A DNA stretch of 64,000 nt from Calonectria ilicicola (Eukaryota > Ascomycota > Sordariomycetes > Hypocreales > Nectriaceae): positions 2,108,001 to 2,172,000 of the forward strand of contig CP085829.1 of assembly GCA_020809705.1 (NCBI GenBank), written 5' to 3'. The notes under the pieces are model-generated. The model ran no database searches. It was not told where the DNA came from and saw nothing but the letters and a program-made list of their open reading frames with translations. Each line of letters opens with the position of its first letter. Position 1 is the stretch's first letter. The position numbers were made by a program, and so were the translations under genes. Below, one piece after another: positions 43,806-55,204 of this stretch.

Positions 43806-46562
43806 TTTAACTCTACGAGACGCATGGTAAACTCTATGTTTGACGTTTCACATGATTAATACCCTTGGCGGGGGGGAATTGGAGTTTTGCGTTATGGCAG
43901 GTCTTGTATCTGGGCTCGGGTTTGGATTTTGGCTTAATTCGTCAGCGATACCTAGGTGAACATTTACGACTTTGACGCATTCAACATTCTTTCGTTCTTC
44001 TCGATTAATGTGGCATATGGACTTTAATGGGTGGTGGCTAGTGGGGGGACAGTTACAAGGAGGTTGGTTGTGGCGAATGACGGCATCTGAAACGGCCAGG
44101 ACAAGAATAGCAACGGTCCTCTATGCTACAACTTGTAATCCCAAATACACATTTACTTGGTTGCATAAATTGAATATCAATGTGGAACGAATACTCGATG
44201 TCAGATGAACCCTGAAGCTTGAGATCAACTCGGGCCATAATTTGGCGACATGATTTGCATATTACTAGGGTAGGGTACAGGATGCCGATGGCTTGGATAC
44301 GCTAATTTACACTGATGCGAAATTGTCAACTTACACTTGCTAGTTATTTTTATCATTATCAATTTTCCATCTCTCTTCTTCCTTTTCTTTAATTGGATGG
44401 GATCTTCGTAAGCCACGGGATGATCAATCTGATTTCACAGGGTTCCGTGGACCAGGTAAGTTTTACGATTTACCTTGCCGTGTTCCAGCCCCAACGCCCA
44501 GGACCTTTTTTTTACAAGGTCCCGTGGCGGAGGTTTGCATTCCAGAGAGCCAAAAAGAAGGAAAAGAAGAGTGAAAACAAGGTTGCGCTGTTCGGGTCAC
44601 GCGTTAGCAAGGAAGACCTGGAACATGCTCCACAGGCGACAGAGTGGCGAGTCGCTCCCACAGTGGCTGTGCCGGCCGAAGACCCGAGCGAGGCCTTCTC
44701 TATTTCGCCTGAAGGATTGAAGATCTGCAGCGGGTACTGTGCAGTACTGTACAAAGTGCAGCCAACAGCCGAATCCTCCAAACTACGCAGGATGGGCCAA
44801 GCCGGCAAAGCTGCAGACCCCGCAGCAGGAAGCTGTCGCGCTAGCCAATACGGACCGCAGGCCAATACACTTTTTCATGGTGTGTTCGTCGAGTCCGCAT
44901 CGCCGGCATGGGGCGAAGGCTGGGCCCTGAGGGAAAAAAGCCAATGTCCGCCGAGTGTGCAAAGTCATGACGTTGGTCAAGGCGAAATGGCCAAGACGAT
45001 TGGGAGTCATGATGTGATCGTCGTATTTGAGAGTGGGGCATTTTCCTTGGGCACTGCAACTTGTCGTTTCGTTCAACCACGTTGAGATTCTTGAGAGGAG
45101 GCTCGGCCGTATCTGTGGAAAGCTTAGCAATCAACAGTCATGTCGGGCTTGCCACAACTCTATCCAGTTTTGGACAACGATGGCACTGTTCCATGATCCT
45201 CTGAGGGGGTAAAAATGGAGTCAGAGGAGATAGGCGTGCCCAATTAACATGATCTTCCCCTCGTGTCAGCCCTGTAATATCGTTTTCCCAGAAGCTCGCT
45301 CCGGTTGCCGGCTCAGCTCCCCCACCGTGGGTAAACCGGGAATGCTTTTGCTAGTGGCGTGTGCGGGTGATCCTTGCGCCACATCCATCATCATCCTTGT
45401 GGAGATTTTTTGTTTCAAGGGTAGCGAGAGAGAGGGAGAGAGGGACTGTGAGTGGGAGAGTGAGTGAGAGTGAGAGAAAGTAAGAGGCGGCGCGATGACA
45501 GCCGGCAATTTCTTTTCTGGTAGTTCTGGCTAATAAGCATCCGCTGTCACTTACTGTCAGCGGCATGAGTTGAGCGTCTGGATTAGGTCCACCCTCCAGC
45601 CATCAGCTCTTTATCGGGTCAAGCGGCATCATGCATCGTTTCTGATGCACAGCGTAACAGGGTGAAAGAGGCTGTGGCCCAGTCACCTGGGGTACCTAGC
45701 AAAGCTGGCCCAAACACAGTTGGTCTCGGAAGCTTAGATGCCGGGAGTCGACACCAAGCACGCACCATTTCTGGAGTCAGCCGTAGTGCTTGGCAGCGTC
45801 AAATAGCCGCTCAGTCTCAATGGGACAGCAACCTCATGCCCTCCTCCTTCTAGGCCTCCCGTTCTCTGTGTCACTCTTCTGTTTTAGGGCGAGAACAGCT
45901 GCGAACAAGACGGGAACACAGGGCGCTCCCGCATGTGCAGCCGGCCAGCGAGCCATTGACATTGGCTAATGTGACGAACTGGCAAGCCACTCGCCATTTG
46001 CTGACGGCACAGAGTGGCAGCGCAAGCGCTAGGCTGGGGCTAACGCAGGCCAGGCCAGGCGAGGAACCGCGCCCAAGGTGCAGAGTAAGACCCAGTGCAG
46101 AGGCCTAGACCACCTGGAGTTAGCCACTGGCCCCCCCGGGCGGCTGTCCTCGCAGGTTGTGAGATGCCCGCTCCGAAATTATATTACAATAGCCAACGCC
46201 CACAACGGCGCACATTGTCCACCACCCCGGCCCTTCAGCATTTTTTGTCGCGCGCGTGTGCTTTCATCCATGAGTTTGCTGTGATTGCGACTTTTCTGTT
46301 TCTGTTTTCTCGTACATCTTTTGCTTTCGCAGATTGTATTCTTCGGTGCTTTCCGACCTATCGGCTTTTCTGAGAGTGAACCCATCACACACACCGGTGA
46401 ACCACTTGCGCAGGACCCATCACACAGCAGAGATCGACCCGAGACACAGCTTACTCGCAGCAGAGCGAGACAGGCCAAAGCCGTCTCCGCTGTCGATATC
46501 CCCCCCTCTTCGCTCTTCTCGCAGTCTGACGGCCTGGAATCATTGACTCGAGGAAAACCACG
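43806..46562. other. Intergenic region, no supported gene
   Basis: About 2.75 kb. An open frame at 44393-45085 (+, 230 codons) is overlapped by equally long frames on the other strand and has no recognisable domain, so I do not call it. A GA-rich tract lies at 45420-45482. The final 400 bp are pyrimidine-rich and are the presumed leader of the protease gene. Confidence 0.5.
45420..45482. repeat. GA-rich simple-sequence tract
   Basis: Purine-rich GAGAGA/GTGAGT repeats on the plus strand. Non-coding. Confidence 0.7.
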
Positions 46563-48121
46563 ATGCGCCCCTCCATCCCCCTCCTCTCGCTGGCTGTGAC
46601 TTGCGCCCACGCCGGCACTGTCAGCGTCGCATTCAACAAGCAAAAATTCGAGCACGCTCTCACCGTGAGCAAGCGCGATTCTCTAAATCTCAATGCTTTT
46701 AACAATGTCACTGGCGGCGGTTACTATGCTGAGTTTGAGATTGGCACTCCCGGCCAAAAGCTCAGCTTCCTCCTCGACACTGGTAGCAGCGATACCTGGA
46801 TGAACTCGGTCGACACGGATCTGTGTAAGAGCAACTCTCTACAACAACAAAACGGGTTTTGCATGGCGAAATGTGAGTTTTTGGTCTTCTTTTGAATCAT
46901 TCGGTTTACCAAGAAAGCCGTGTGTATATGGCGTGTTCATCAAAGAGTCAAACTAACCGTCCGTTCCCAGTCAATCCCGACAGCAGCAGCACCTTCAACG
47001 ACTTTGACAAAGGCGGTTTCGACATCACATATCTAGACACCCGCCACATCCAGGGCGACTACTTCAAGGATACCGTCACCATTGATGGCAAGACTATCAA
47101 GTCACAACAGCTTGGTCTGGCCACCAAGTCGGTGCGGCCTACGGGCATTATGGGTTTGGGCTTCGATACCAACGTCGCTGCCGACACAAAGTACGCAACC
47201 ATTCTCGACAACATGGTTTCCCAAGGTTACATCAACACTCGCGCTTTCAGTTTGTACCTCAACGATCTCAATGAAAACACCGGCACCGTCCTCTTTGGCG
47301 GCATCGACACACAAAAATTTGTCGGCAACTTAAGCACCCTTCCTTTGAAGCCAGACTTTCAGTCCACTAGCACCAACATCACATCCTTCACCGTCGCCAT
47401 GAACTCCTTCTCTGTCTCTGGAAAGAGCGGCCTCAGCTTCAACAACCTCAACGCCGACGCCATCCTCGACTCGGGATCCACCATCTGCTTGCTCCCAGAT
47501 TCCGAGGTGAAGAAAGTCTGGGACGCCTTCGACATCCGCACCATTTCGGGCATCGACGTCAATTTTGTTGATTGCGCATACGCCAACTCCAAGGGCGATG
47601 GCATCAACTTCAACTTTGGCTTCGACGGCAAGACAATCCAGGTCCCCATGAACCAGATGGTTATCGACAGCTTTGCCGACGCTCAGGACCAAATCATGAA
47701 TGATCCTACCCTCAGCCAGATCTTCGACGGCTGGAAGGGCGCCTGCATGTTCGGCATCGGCTCCGCCTCCGACTATGGCGTTGACGACAGCAGCTTTGCC
47801 CTGCTTGGAGACACCTTTCTGCGCTCCGCCTACGTCGTCTACGACTTGGCCAACGAGCAGATTGGTATCGCCGAGGCAAACACAGGCAGCAAGAACAGCA
47901 ACGTCGTCGAGATCAAGGCTGGCGACAAGAACCTGCCTAGTGTGACTGGTGTCTCGAGTAAGTCTACGGCAACGGGCACTCGCCCGACCGTCTACGTGAC
48001 AGCGTCCTCTGACGGCTCTTCAGGCAATAGCAAGGACAGCGCTGCCATTCAGTTATCGGCAGTCCCCGCTTTGGTTGCCTCGATTATGGTGGCTATAGGA
48101 GCCGCCGCGATCATGATATAA
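46563..48121 (+). CDS. Yapsin-like GPI-anchored aspartyl protease
   Basis: Two exons: 46563-46872 and 46971-48121, giving 486 aa. A hydrophobic signal peptide (RPSIPLLSLAVTCAHAG) precedes a short propeptide containing a Lys-Arg site (SKRDSLN). The pepsin-fold motifs are present: FLLDTGSSDTW with the first catalytic Asp (near residue 72) and AILDSGSTICLLP with the second (near residue 269). LLGDTFLRSAYVVYDLANEQIGIA is the conserved C-lobe. A Ser/Thr-rich tail ends in a hydrophobic stretch (VPALVASIMVAIGAAAIMI) after small residues, a typical GPI-anchor signal. Such proteases (yapsin/OPSB type) sit at the plasma membrane or cell wall and process surface proteins. The 98-nt intron has GTGAGT and CCCAG ends. 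Confidence 0.93.
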
Positions 48122-49135
48122 GACGTATGAACTAGATGATTTTTTCGTTTTTGTGCGATTTCGGCGTATACAGGAGCTTCTATACATTTTGTAAGTATAC
48201 TACAGAAATGAGACGGGGGAAATAAGCAGCAAAACCTCGTCATTGAATGTGTATATACGATACCCACTACATTTAACAATAATCATGTTTTTAAGCATCA
48301 CTTCTCGTCCCACCCGCGGCCGCAAATCACTTCGACATCGCCCACCCCGTGAAACGATTTGGTTGTAACGATTCTGGACAAGGCTAAACCCCGAAAGGTT
48401 ATTTAGAACCCCTAAACCTAGTTGAGGAAACCGCTCTCACTAGGACTATATAGTGGCATTGAACGTGCATTATGACTCGCAAGCGCGGCCCTAGACGAAT
48501 AGCCTAGAAACCTGGATTGCGGCCGACAAAAAACAGAGCCAACGATTCTTCAATCTTGTAAAAAGTCTAACATTAAGTCTAACTTATATTTTATTTCCCC
48601 GCGATTAAAACCGAGAAGCACATAAAATAAAGTCTCTGGCCTAAAAATTTATGGTTATTCTTGGCGAGTTTGTTTTTGAGCTTCTTGACTCCAGATCCCG
48701 CTTCAGCTGAACTTGAAGGTTTGCTCAGCCCCAAGGCCAGGCCAAGAGGCTGGTGAATGAAAGTAGAGGTTAAATCCGAGACACTGAGTCAACAATTGAT
48801 AGGTACTTCGTATTGTGCACGGGATGCAAAGTTGTTGGGTGTTGAGCCCTTGCATCACAACCGAAACTGTCACAAACATGGTGGGGGTTGACTGAGGGGC
48901 ATGTCCATTTCTTTCGAGTCTCAGAGATACGTCATAGGATTCGCACCTGAACCATTTTTGCCATTAGTTGCAAGTCATAATTGGAAACATATCATGCACA
49001 CGGACGGAGAAAAAAACAGGCTGGGCGCTAAGCGCTAGCCTCCTATTCGTAACTGTATCTGGGCCTTCAACAATTTGTCATACACCAGACTCTTCCATAA
49101 CCTCCGCAAGAGAGCAAATGAGAGGATTGCCATAG
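48122..49135. other. AT-rich intergenic region
   Basis: About 1 kb after the protease gene, AT-rich towards 48600. No gene. It leads into a retroelement relic. Confidence 0.5.
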
Positions 49136-49500
49136 GTGGGATCAACGTACTCAAGGAAAGTTACACCGACATTCTCGTGGGCGACTACGATCCGGAACAC
49201 GTCGGTGGAACAACTGGCATCCCCTAAAGGCCACCATACCACCAATCCGATCCTTTGCCTCTTATATAATGAAGGCCTCATAAAACAGGTCAGCAGCATC
49301 ACTGAGGGAACAGCGGTAAAAGACATCATTGATGACGTGGCTATCCTAGCCTGTGGAGCATCAACACAGGAGACCTGCAGGAAGCTACAAGTGCCACTCG
49401 GTAAAGCAGAGAGCTGGTTAGCTAATAGTATTAGTGACTTGGCGCTGGATGATCAACTAAACCGATATAGGAGCGCCTTGAAAACGCATATAAAAATGGG
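49136..49500 (+). pseudogene. LINE-type reverse transcriptase relic
   Basis: The translated stretch contains NPILCLLYNEGLI, matching the SP(I/L)LFLxYNxxL motif of LINE reverse transcriptases. It then has DIIDDVAILACGASTQETCRKLQ, which fits the (Y/F)xDD active-site block of Tad1/I-type elements (usually YVDDVAILA), here with Ile before the Asp pair. Sequence before and after is not recognisable as RT, and no start or full domain exists. It is a short internal fragment of a non-LTR retrotransposon, degraded and inactive. Ends are approximate. Confidence 0.6.
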
Positions 49501-50155
49501 GTATTCGAGTTCAGCTATTCGCTACCCTCAAGGCTACAGGTGTCCGAGCGGCCAGGTCGTTTGCCGTCTCAGAAGCGTCTAACGGATAACCCCAGTAAAA
49601 CAACAGATTGTCACCTCAAACCCAATATGCTTTCATAATAAGGTGGCGTATGTATATAGAATAGCCTTCGCCTCGGGCTCGCTGTCGTACTTAGTTTTAG
49701 GTTTCTCTACGTCATATATTCTTTCCTATGAGCTTTTTTTCCCATGCCAGCAGCATCGACAACTGGTTGACCTTGATCAGTCTTTTCAAGCTGCGTACGC
49801 CACTGCATAGAACGAGAAAAGTGGCGCCAAATCCCCGCCTACAAATAAAACTACGATTAAATTGGGATGCCTGCGTTGGGAATTGACTGGACCATCAAAC
49901 TGGTGCCCAACTCGTGGACCGTCGCGGCCAGGATCTTGGTCACCTGTAAATATCTTCCCATTTCAGTTTCGTATATACATATTCGCTTTTTAAAAAAGCA
50001 AAAGCGGGTGTCTTCTACATCCTATCACCCATGTTTCCATTTTGATATGCCTCTCTAGCAAAACCTGGAATCTCGATTATAACAAGGAAGCCACCGAGCA
50101 TGTTTTTCGTAACATTGCACACGCGCTTGTTTGTAAATCGATTTTTGATCTGACA
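49501..50155. other. Upstream region of the NLR gene
   Basis: No gene. In the frame of the NLR the sequence before ATG 50156 is open from about 50042 but has no ATG. The region is AT-rich. Confidence 0.5.
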
Positions 50156-53100
50156 ATGGAACGCGTGAAGAAGTGGTGGAAGCGACACGGTCGCAGCCGA
50201 TCATGGTCACCCAGACCAAAACCCCAGAATCTGCAGCCGGCCGTGGAGACAATATCCCAGGAGGATGAGAAAGCCATTGTCACTACTCCAGCATCCACCA
50301 CTCAAGCACCTCAAAGTCTTCCGCTAGAACCGTTGATATCGTCAAAACAAAATCTGGAAACCAATTCGATCGCTCCAGACCCCCAAGGCCCTCTGATAGA
50401 ACCCTCGTCAACTCGCAATTCGGAAACCGATTCGATCGCTCCAGAGCCTCAAAGTCCTCCGATAGAACTGCCTATCGCTTTGGAAATATATACGCTTGAA
50501 GAAATACGATACCAGATATGGAATGAGGCATATGAAATGGCCAAGGAAGATGAGAGTGAATTGGTTGCGGCCTATGAGACCATACTGTCCGCTCAGCTCT
50601 CGACTGGCGAGCCAGCTCCCTCCATCAACAAGGCTCCCCCAAATGCCTTGGGGGAGAAGCCCCTCTCCGAAAGACAGGATCAAATGAAAGCGGTAGTCGA
50701 TATGGGCTTAAGCAATACCAGAAAAGGCGCAAAGAACAAGGGCAAAATTAAAGACGGGATGGAGCCTATTGAGAACCTGAAGGCTTTTGTATCCATGCTT
50801 GCTGAGATTGAGCCAACCGCTGCTACGGCATGGGCAGGTATTACTGTGTGTATGGATGTAAGTGAGACTCCAATCTTTATGTTTTGCCTATTACTAACAA
50901 TATAGCTTCTTGGCAATGCTTTATCTGAACCGGCCATCAACCGCGAGGGTTTAGAATATGTTCGCGATAGAATGCAGTGGTATTGGGGTTTGTCAGAGCT
51001 TTTATTTAATCCACATCAGCAAAGCCAAATCTCCTCGCTATTAAGAACTAAACTTGTTCGACTTTATAAACAACTTCTCATATATCAGATGTGGAGTGTG
51101 TGTTTATATAGTAGGAATTGGGCAACTGTTATTCTAGGAGACCTTGTCAAGCTGGACAATTGGCAGGAGAAGGTCGATGCAATAAAGGCAGCCGAGGATT
51201 CTCTACGCCAGGATATTCGTCAACACGGCTCTGAGGTACAAAAAGATTTGCTCCGCAGTATGGATAATTCGCTACGTGAACTGCGGGAGGAAATTCGAAG
51301 CGTGATTGAGGAGGCGGCACGCCAAATCCAGGAAGAGATGTGCAGGATTCGTGAGAGTAAAGAATATTGTGCCTGCATGAAAGCTCTTTTCGTCATCAAT
51401 CCTCATGACGATAAAAGAAATCTCGAAAGCAGAAAAGGAGGGCTACTGGAGGATGCCTATAGCTGGATTCTTCAGCACGAAGCATTCCGCGAATTTAGAA
51501 AGAATGATGAAACGCGATTGCTGTGGATTAAAGGCGATCCTGGCAAAGGGAAAACCATGCTCATCTGTGGTATTATAGATGAGCTGAAGCAAGACCCGAA
51601 TCTTATCATGTCTTACTTTTTCTGTCAAGCAACGCAAAAAAAATTGCAACAGCTCAAAATCAGTGCTTCAAGGGCTCATCTGGCTTCTTTGTCACGACAA
51701 TCCACACCTAATATCTCACATAGATGAGAAATATAAAACCGAGGGACAGATATTTAATTCTCATACAGCCTTTCAGGCCCTGAAGTCCGTTCTATTCAAA
51801 ATACTTGAGGATCCGCAGCTTGAAAATGGTATCATTATAGTTGATGCTCTGGACGAGTGTTCGGAAGATAGCCGGGAGGAGCTCATTCACCTAATCATTG
51901 AATGCTCTCGTGACTATCGCACAAAGTGGATTGTGACCAGCAGGAACTGGACACAAATTGAAGCACAGTTTCATCACGAAAATAAGAGCAAATTATCTCT
52001 TGAATTAAACAAGGACTCTATTGCTCAGGCAGTGAAAGCTTTTATCGACATCAAGGTTAATGATCTGGCCTATAAAAGGGATTATGACCAAAAGCTCAAG
52101 GGTGAAGTCCGTGAAATTTTGCTTCTCAAGGCCAATGATACCTTTCTATGGGTTTCTTTGGTATGCTTGAAGCTGGGGAATTATAGGGTGAGAAACTGGC
52201 AGGTAATGGAGATACTGAATTCTATCCCAGCTGACCTTAAAAGTCTTTACCGTCGAATGCTCGACCAAGTACTAAACTCAGAGGAGGCGAATTTCCAACG
52301 GTCGATTCTTGCTACGGCTTTAACTGCATTTCGCCCTTTGCACATTAATGAGCTTTGCAGCTTAGTGGAAGGATTGGATAAACATAAGAGCACAGATGTG
52401 GAGGAGATGGTTAGGGACTGTGGTTCATTCCTCACCATCAACGATAGCATTGTTTATCTTGTGCACCAATCAGCTAAGGATTTCCTTCTCCTCCATGAAG
52501 ACGAGGTGTTTTCTTCCAACATAATGGACCAGCACCGCACGATGTTCTTCCAATCTTTAAATATCTTAAAGAGGCTCAAACGCGATATTTACGAGCTTAA
52601 TTCACCGGGGGCCATCTTGGAGGATATATCAACACCAAATCCAGATCCACTTTCTGGTTTGGAATACTCATGCCTCCACTGGGCTAACCACTTGGCACAG
52701 CTCAAAGACCAAGAGGGCGAGAACAGCACTCACAAGGCAGTCAAAGAGTTTATGGAGAATCAACTGCTACATTGGCTAGAAGCTCTTAGTCTTCGAAGGA
52801 AGATAGCAGAGGGAGTGCTCATCATACTTGAACTCAAGAGGATAATGGTAAGCCAAGATATGCTTTGGTTTGCTCAACCGAAAGAAAACTGACTCAGGTT
52901 TAACAGCAAAATACTACAATTGAAGGCTTAGCAAAATTCATTGAGGACACGCGCAGATTTGTCCTTAGGCACAGGGAAGTACTACATGTTGCCCCTTTAC
53001 AAGTTTACGTATCAGCACTGGTGTTTAGCCCTGTCAATAGTCTGGTCCGACGACAGTTTGACAAGGTTGAGACTGGCCATGAAATAGTTCCACTGGGAAT

Positions 53101-54976
53101 AGAACCGCACTGGAATGCGCGCACCTATACATTTGGCGGTAGTTGTAACCGCGTAGCCTTGTCGCCTACTAGCCATCAACTCGTTTGTGGTTTGAAAGAT
53201 GGCACAATCGAAGTATGGGATTTGACTTCGAGCCGTTGCACGCGAACATTGAAGCACGCCGGCGATTACATAACAGCGCTAGCCTTGTCACCAGATGAGA
53301 CACGGCTCGTGGTCGGCTCAACAGATGCACCTGGACTTCAAATTTTTGATTTCAGTTCTGGGACATGTATACGAAAGATGGAAGATCCAGAGGGGATCCC
53401 AGCAGTCGCGTTTTCACCTGACAGCAAATGGTTTGCATCTTGTTCACGCGACGACACCGTCACGATCTGGGATGCGAATGACGGCGAATTTTTGCGAACG
53501 ATGACAGCAGGGCCTAAGAATCATATATCACATATGCATTCTGTAGAATTCTCAGTCAATGGCCAGCGATTGGCCTCTAGCAGAAGCCACTATAAATTCG
53601 GGTTGATCGATGTGTGGGACGCAGCCACTGGCCAGCACCTTCAGACGCTTGAAGACGGTCAGTCCCGTGTTAGCTCGATTGCATTTTTGGCAGATGGCAC
53701 TTTGGCCTCGGCAGGCGGCACAATCAAGATTTGGGACGTGACCACGGGCGCCTGCCTGCGAACCCTAGATGACGGGGATTTGGCTCACTTGGTCCACTCT
53801 CTTGACAATGGTCGTATTGCTTCGGTCTCGTTGGGCGGCAACATCAAGATTTGGGATAGCCAAGGGCTCTGTGTCCAAACTATCGGAACCAAGGCCATAA
53901 GAAGCTTGTCTTTTTGCTCAAGAACCCAGCTCCTCGCCTCGGGCTCAGACTACGGCGCCAATGTTTGGGATTTGAGAGCACCCACATCCAAAGGTACCAC
54001 CAACCTGCCTCACACTTGGGAAATCGATACCATAGCACTTTCGCCTAACGGTCTGTTGTGCGCATCGCATTCAAAGGACAACCGGCTGAAGATTTGGGAC
54101 GCAAAAAACGGCGTTGGCCTTCGCACCTTGGACAACTACAGCAGCAAGTTTATCAATTCGCTTGAATTCTCCCCAAATGGGCGCTGGCTCCTCTCATATT
54201 CATATTATCGCGATCCCGAAGTATATGATACAGCTAATGGTAAATTGATGGCCACCATCAAATTCGGTAGCGATCTTGTATTCACCTCGCCTAGCTCTGT
54301 TTTGGTATTGGTCGGCTATTCAGGTTTAGTCCAGACATGGGATTTTGCCACACAAAAAGCCCCCGGGAAGTTTATGGATGAAGGCACCATCTACTATCAA
54401 GGAATTGCTTTCTGTCCTAAAACAGAAAAAATCGCTACCGCTAGGGGACATGAGATATTTATCCACAATGTCGTCACAGGTCAACTGATGAAAGCACTCG
54501 ACGTCAATGGTCACGAAACCATCAATAGCCTATATTGTTCTTCAAGTGGCAAGTACTTAGCATCGGAAACCTGCCACTATGTCGACATATGGAGTACTGA
54601 GACATACAGCTGTATTGAGAGGGTCACAATCCCGGGAGATGGTCTTTCTTTTGAGGGATTCAATAAAGAAAACGACTATCAAATATATTTTGATGAGAAG
54701 GGGTGCCCTTATCAAATGAGGGGGTATTTGGATTGGGGCGCGACGCTTTCAGATCGGACACTCCCCGCTCCCCTCCTCCATAATTACAGTCAATGTGGGG
54801 ATGGGGATCCATGGATCACGGATGGGGGCAGGAAGATACTTTGGCTGCCTCAAGAATATAGGCACTTCTCAATGAAAGATGAGCCACTGACAGTGGTAGC
54901 TGGGGAAACCACGTTCATTGCTACGGATCAGCACAGTATACTACTCATTCGACCAACTAATAGAAGTCTAGCTTAG
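50156..54976 (+). pseudogene. NACHT-WD40 NLR (NWD type) with a frameshift
   Basis: Exons 50156-50857, 50906-52847 (with a frameshift near 51635) and 52907-54976. If the frame were continuous the protein would be about 1570 aa. A basic N-terminus (VKKWWKRHGRSRSWSPRP) and a Pro/Ser-rich region with an internal duplication lead into the NACHT-associated N-terminal helical domain. NACHT follows, with Walker A IKGDPGKGKTML (about residue 441) and Walker B IIIVDALDEC, then ALVFSP and a degenerate WD40 array (about residue 950 onward). In the A8 run at 51635-51642 the frame must shift by one base to pass from ...FFCQATQ to ...VLQGLIWLLCH, the usual NACHT continuation. These proteins act in fungal self/non-self recognition and programmed cell death. 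As sequenced, translation would stop at 51727. An assembly or sequencing error in the homopolymer is possible. Confidence 0.85.
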
Positions 54977-55204
54977 TGAGCAAATAGCACATTAACCAGT
55001 CGCAAATGAACACTGCTAGAGTAGCCCTCTACTACCATGCTATAGGCTCAGTTCTCGAGCATTAAAAGCAGAAGAACCTTATTGTAATCAAGAAAGCCTC
55101 GCATCCGAGTCAGCATTGAAACCTATCATATACAAGTACAAAAAAGGCTAAGCGCAGCCAAAGAGACCACCCCAAACACTCCCCATAAAACAACCGTAGC
55201 CCAT

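Noticed and set aside
44393..45085. 230-codon plus ORF
   Set aside because: Similar-length frames on the opposite strand, no domain, no splice partner and atypical residue composition.
49541..49600. A-box-like GTGTCCGAGCGGCC resembling a tRNA-Leu/Ser 5' half
   Set aside because: No T arm, no acceptor pairing and no terminator nearby; could be chance.
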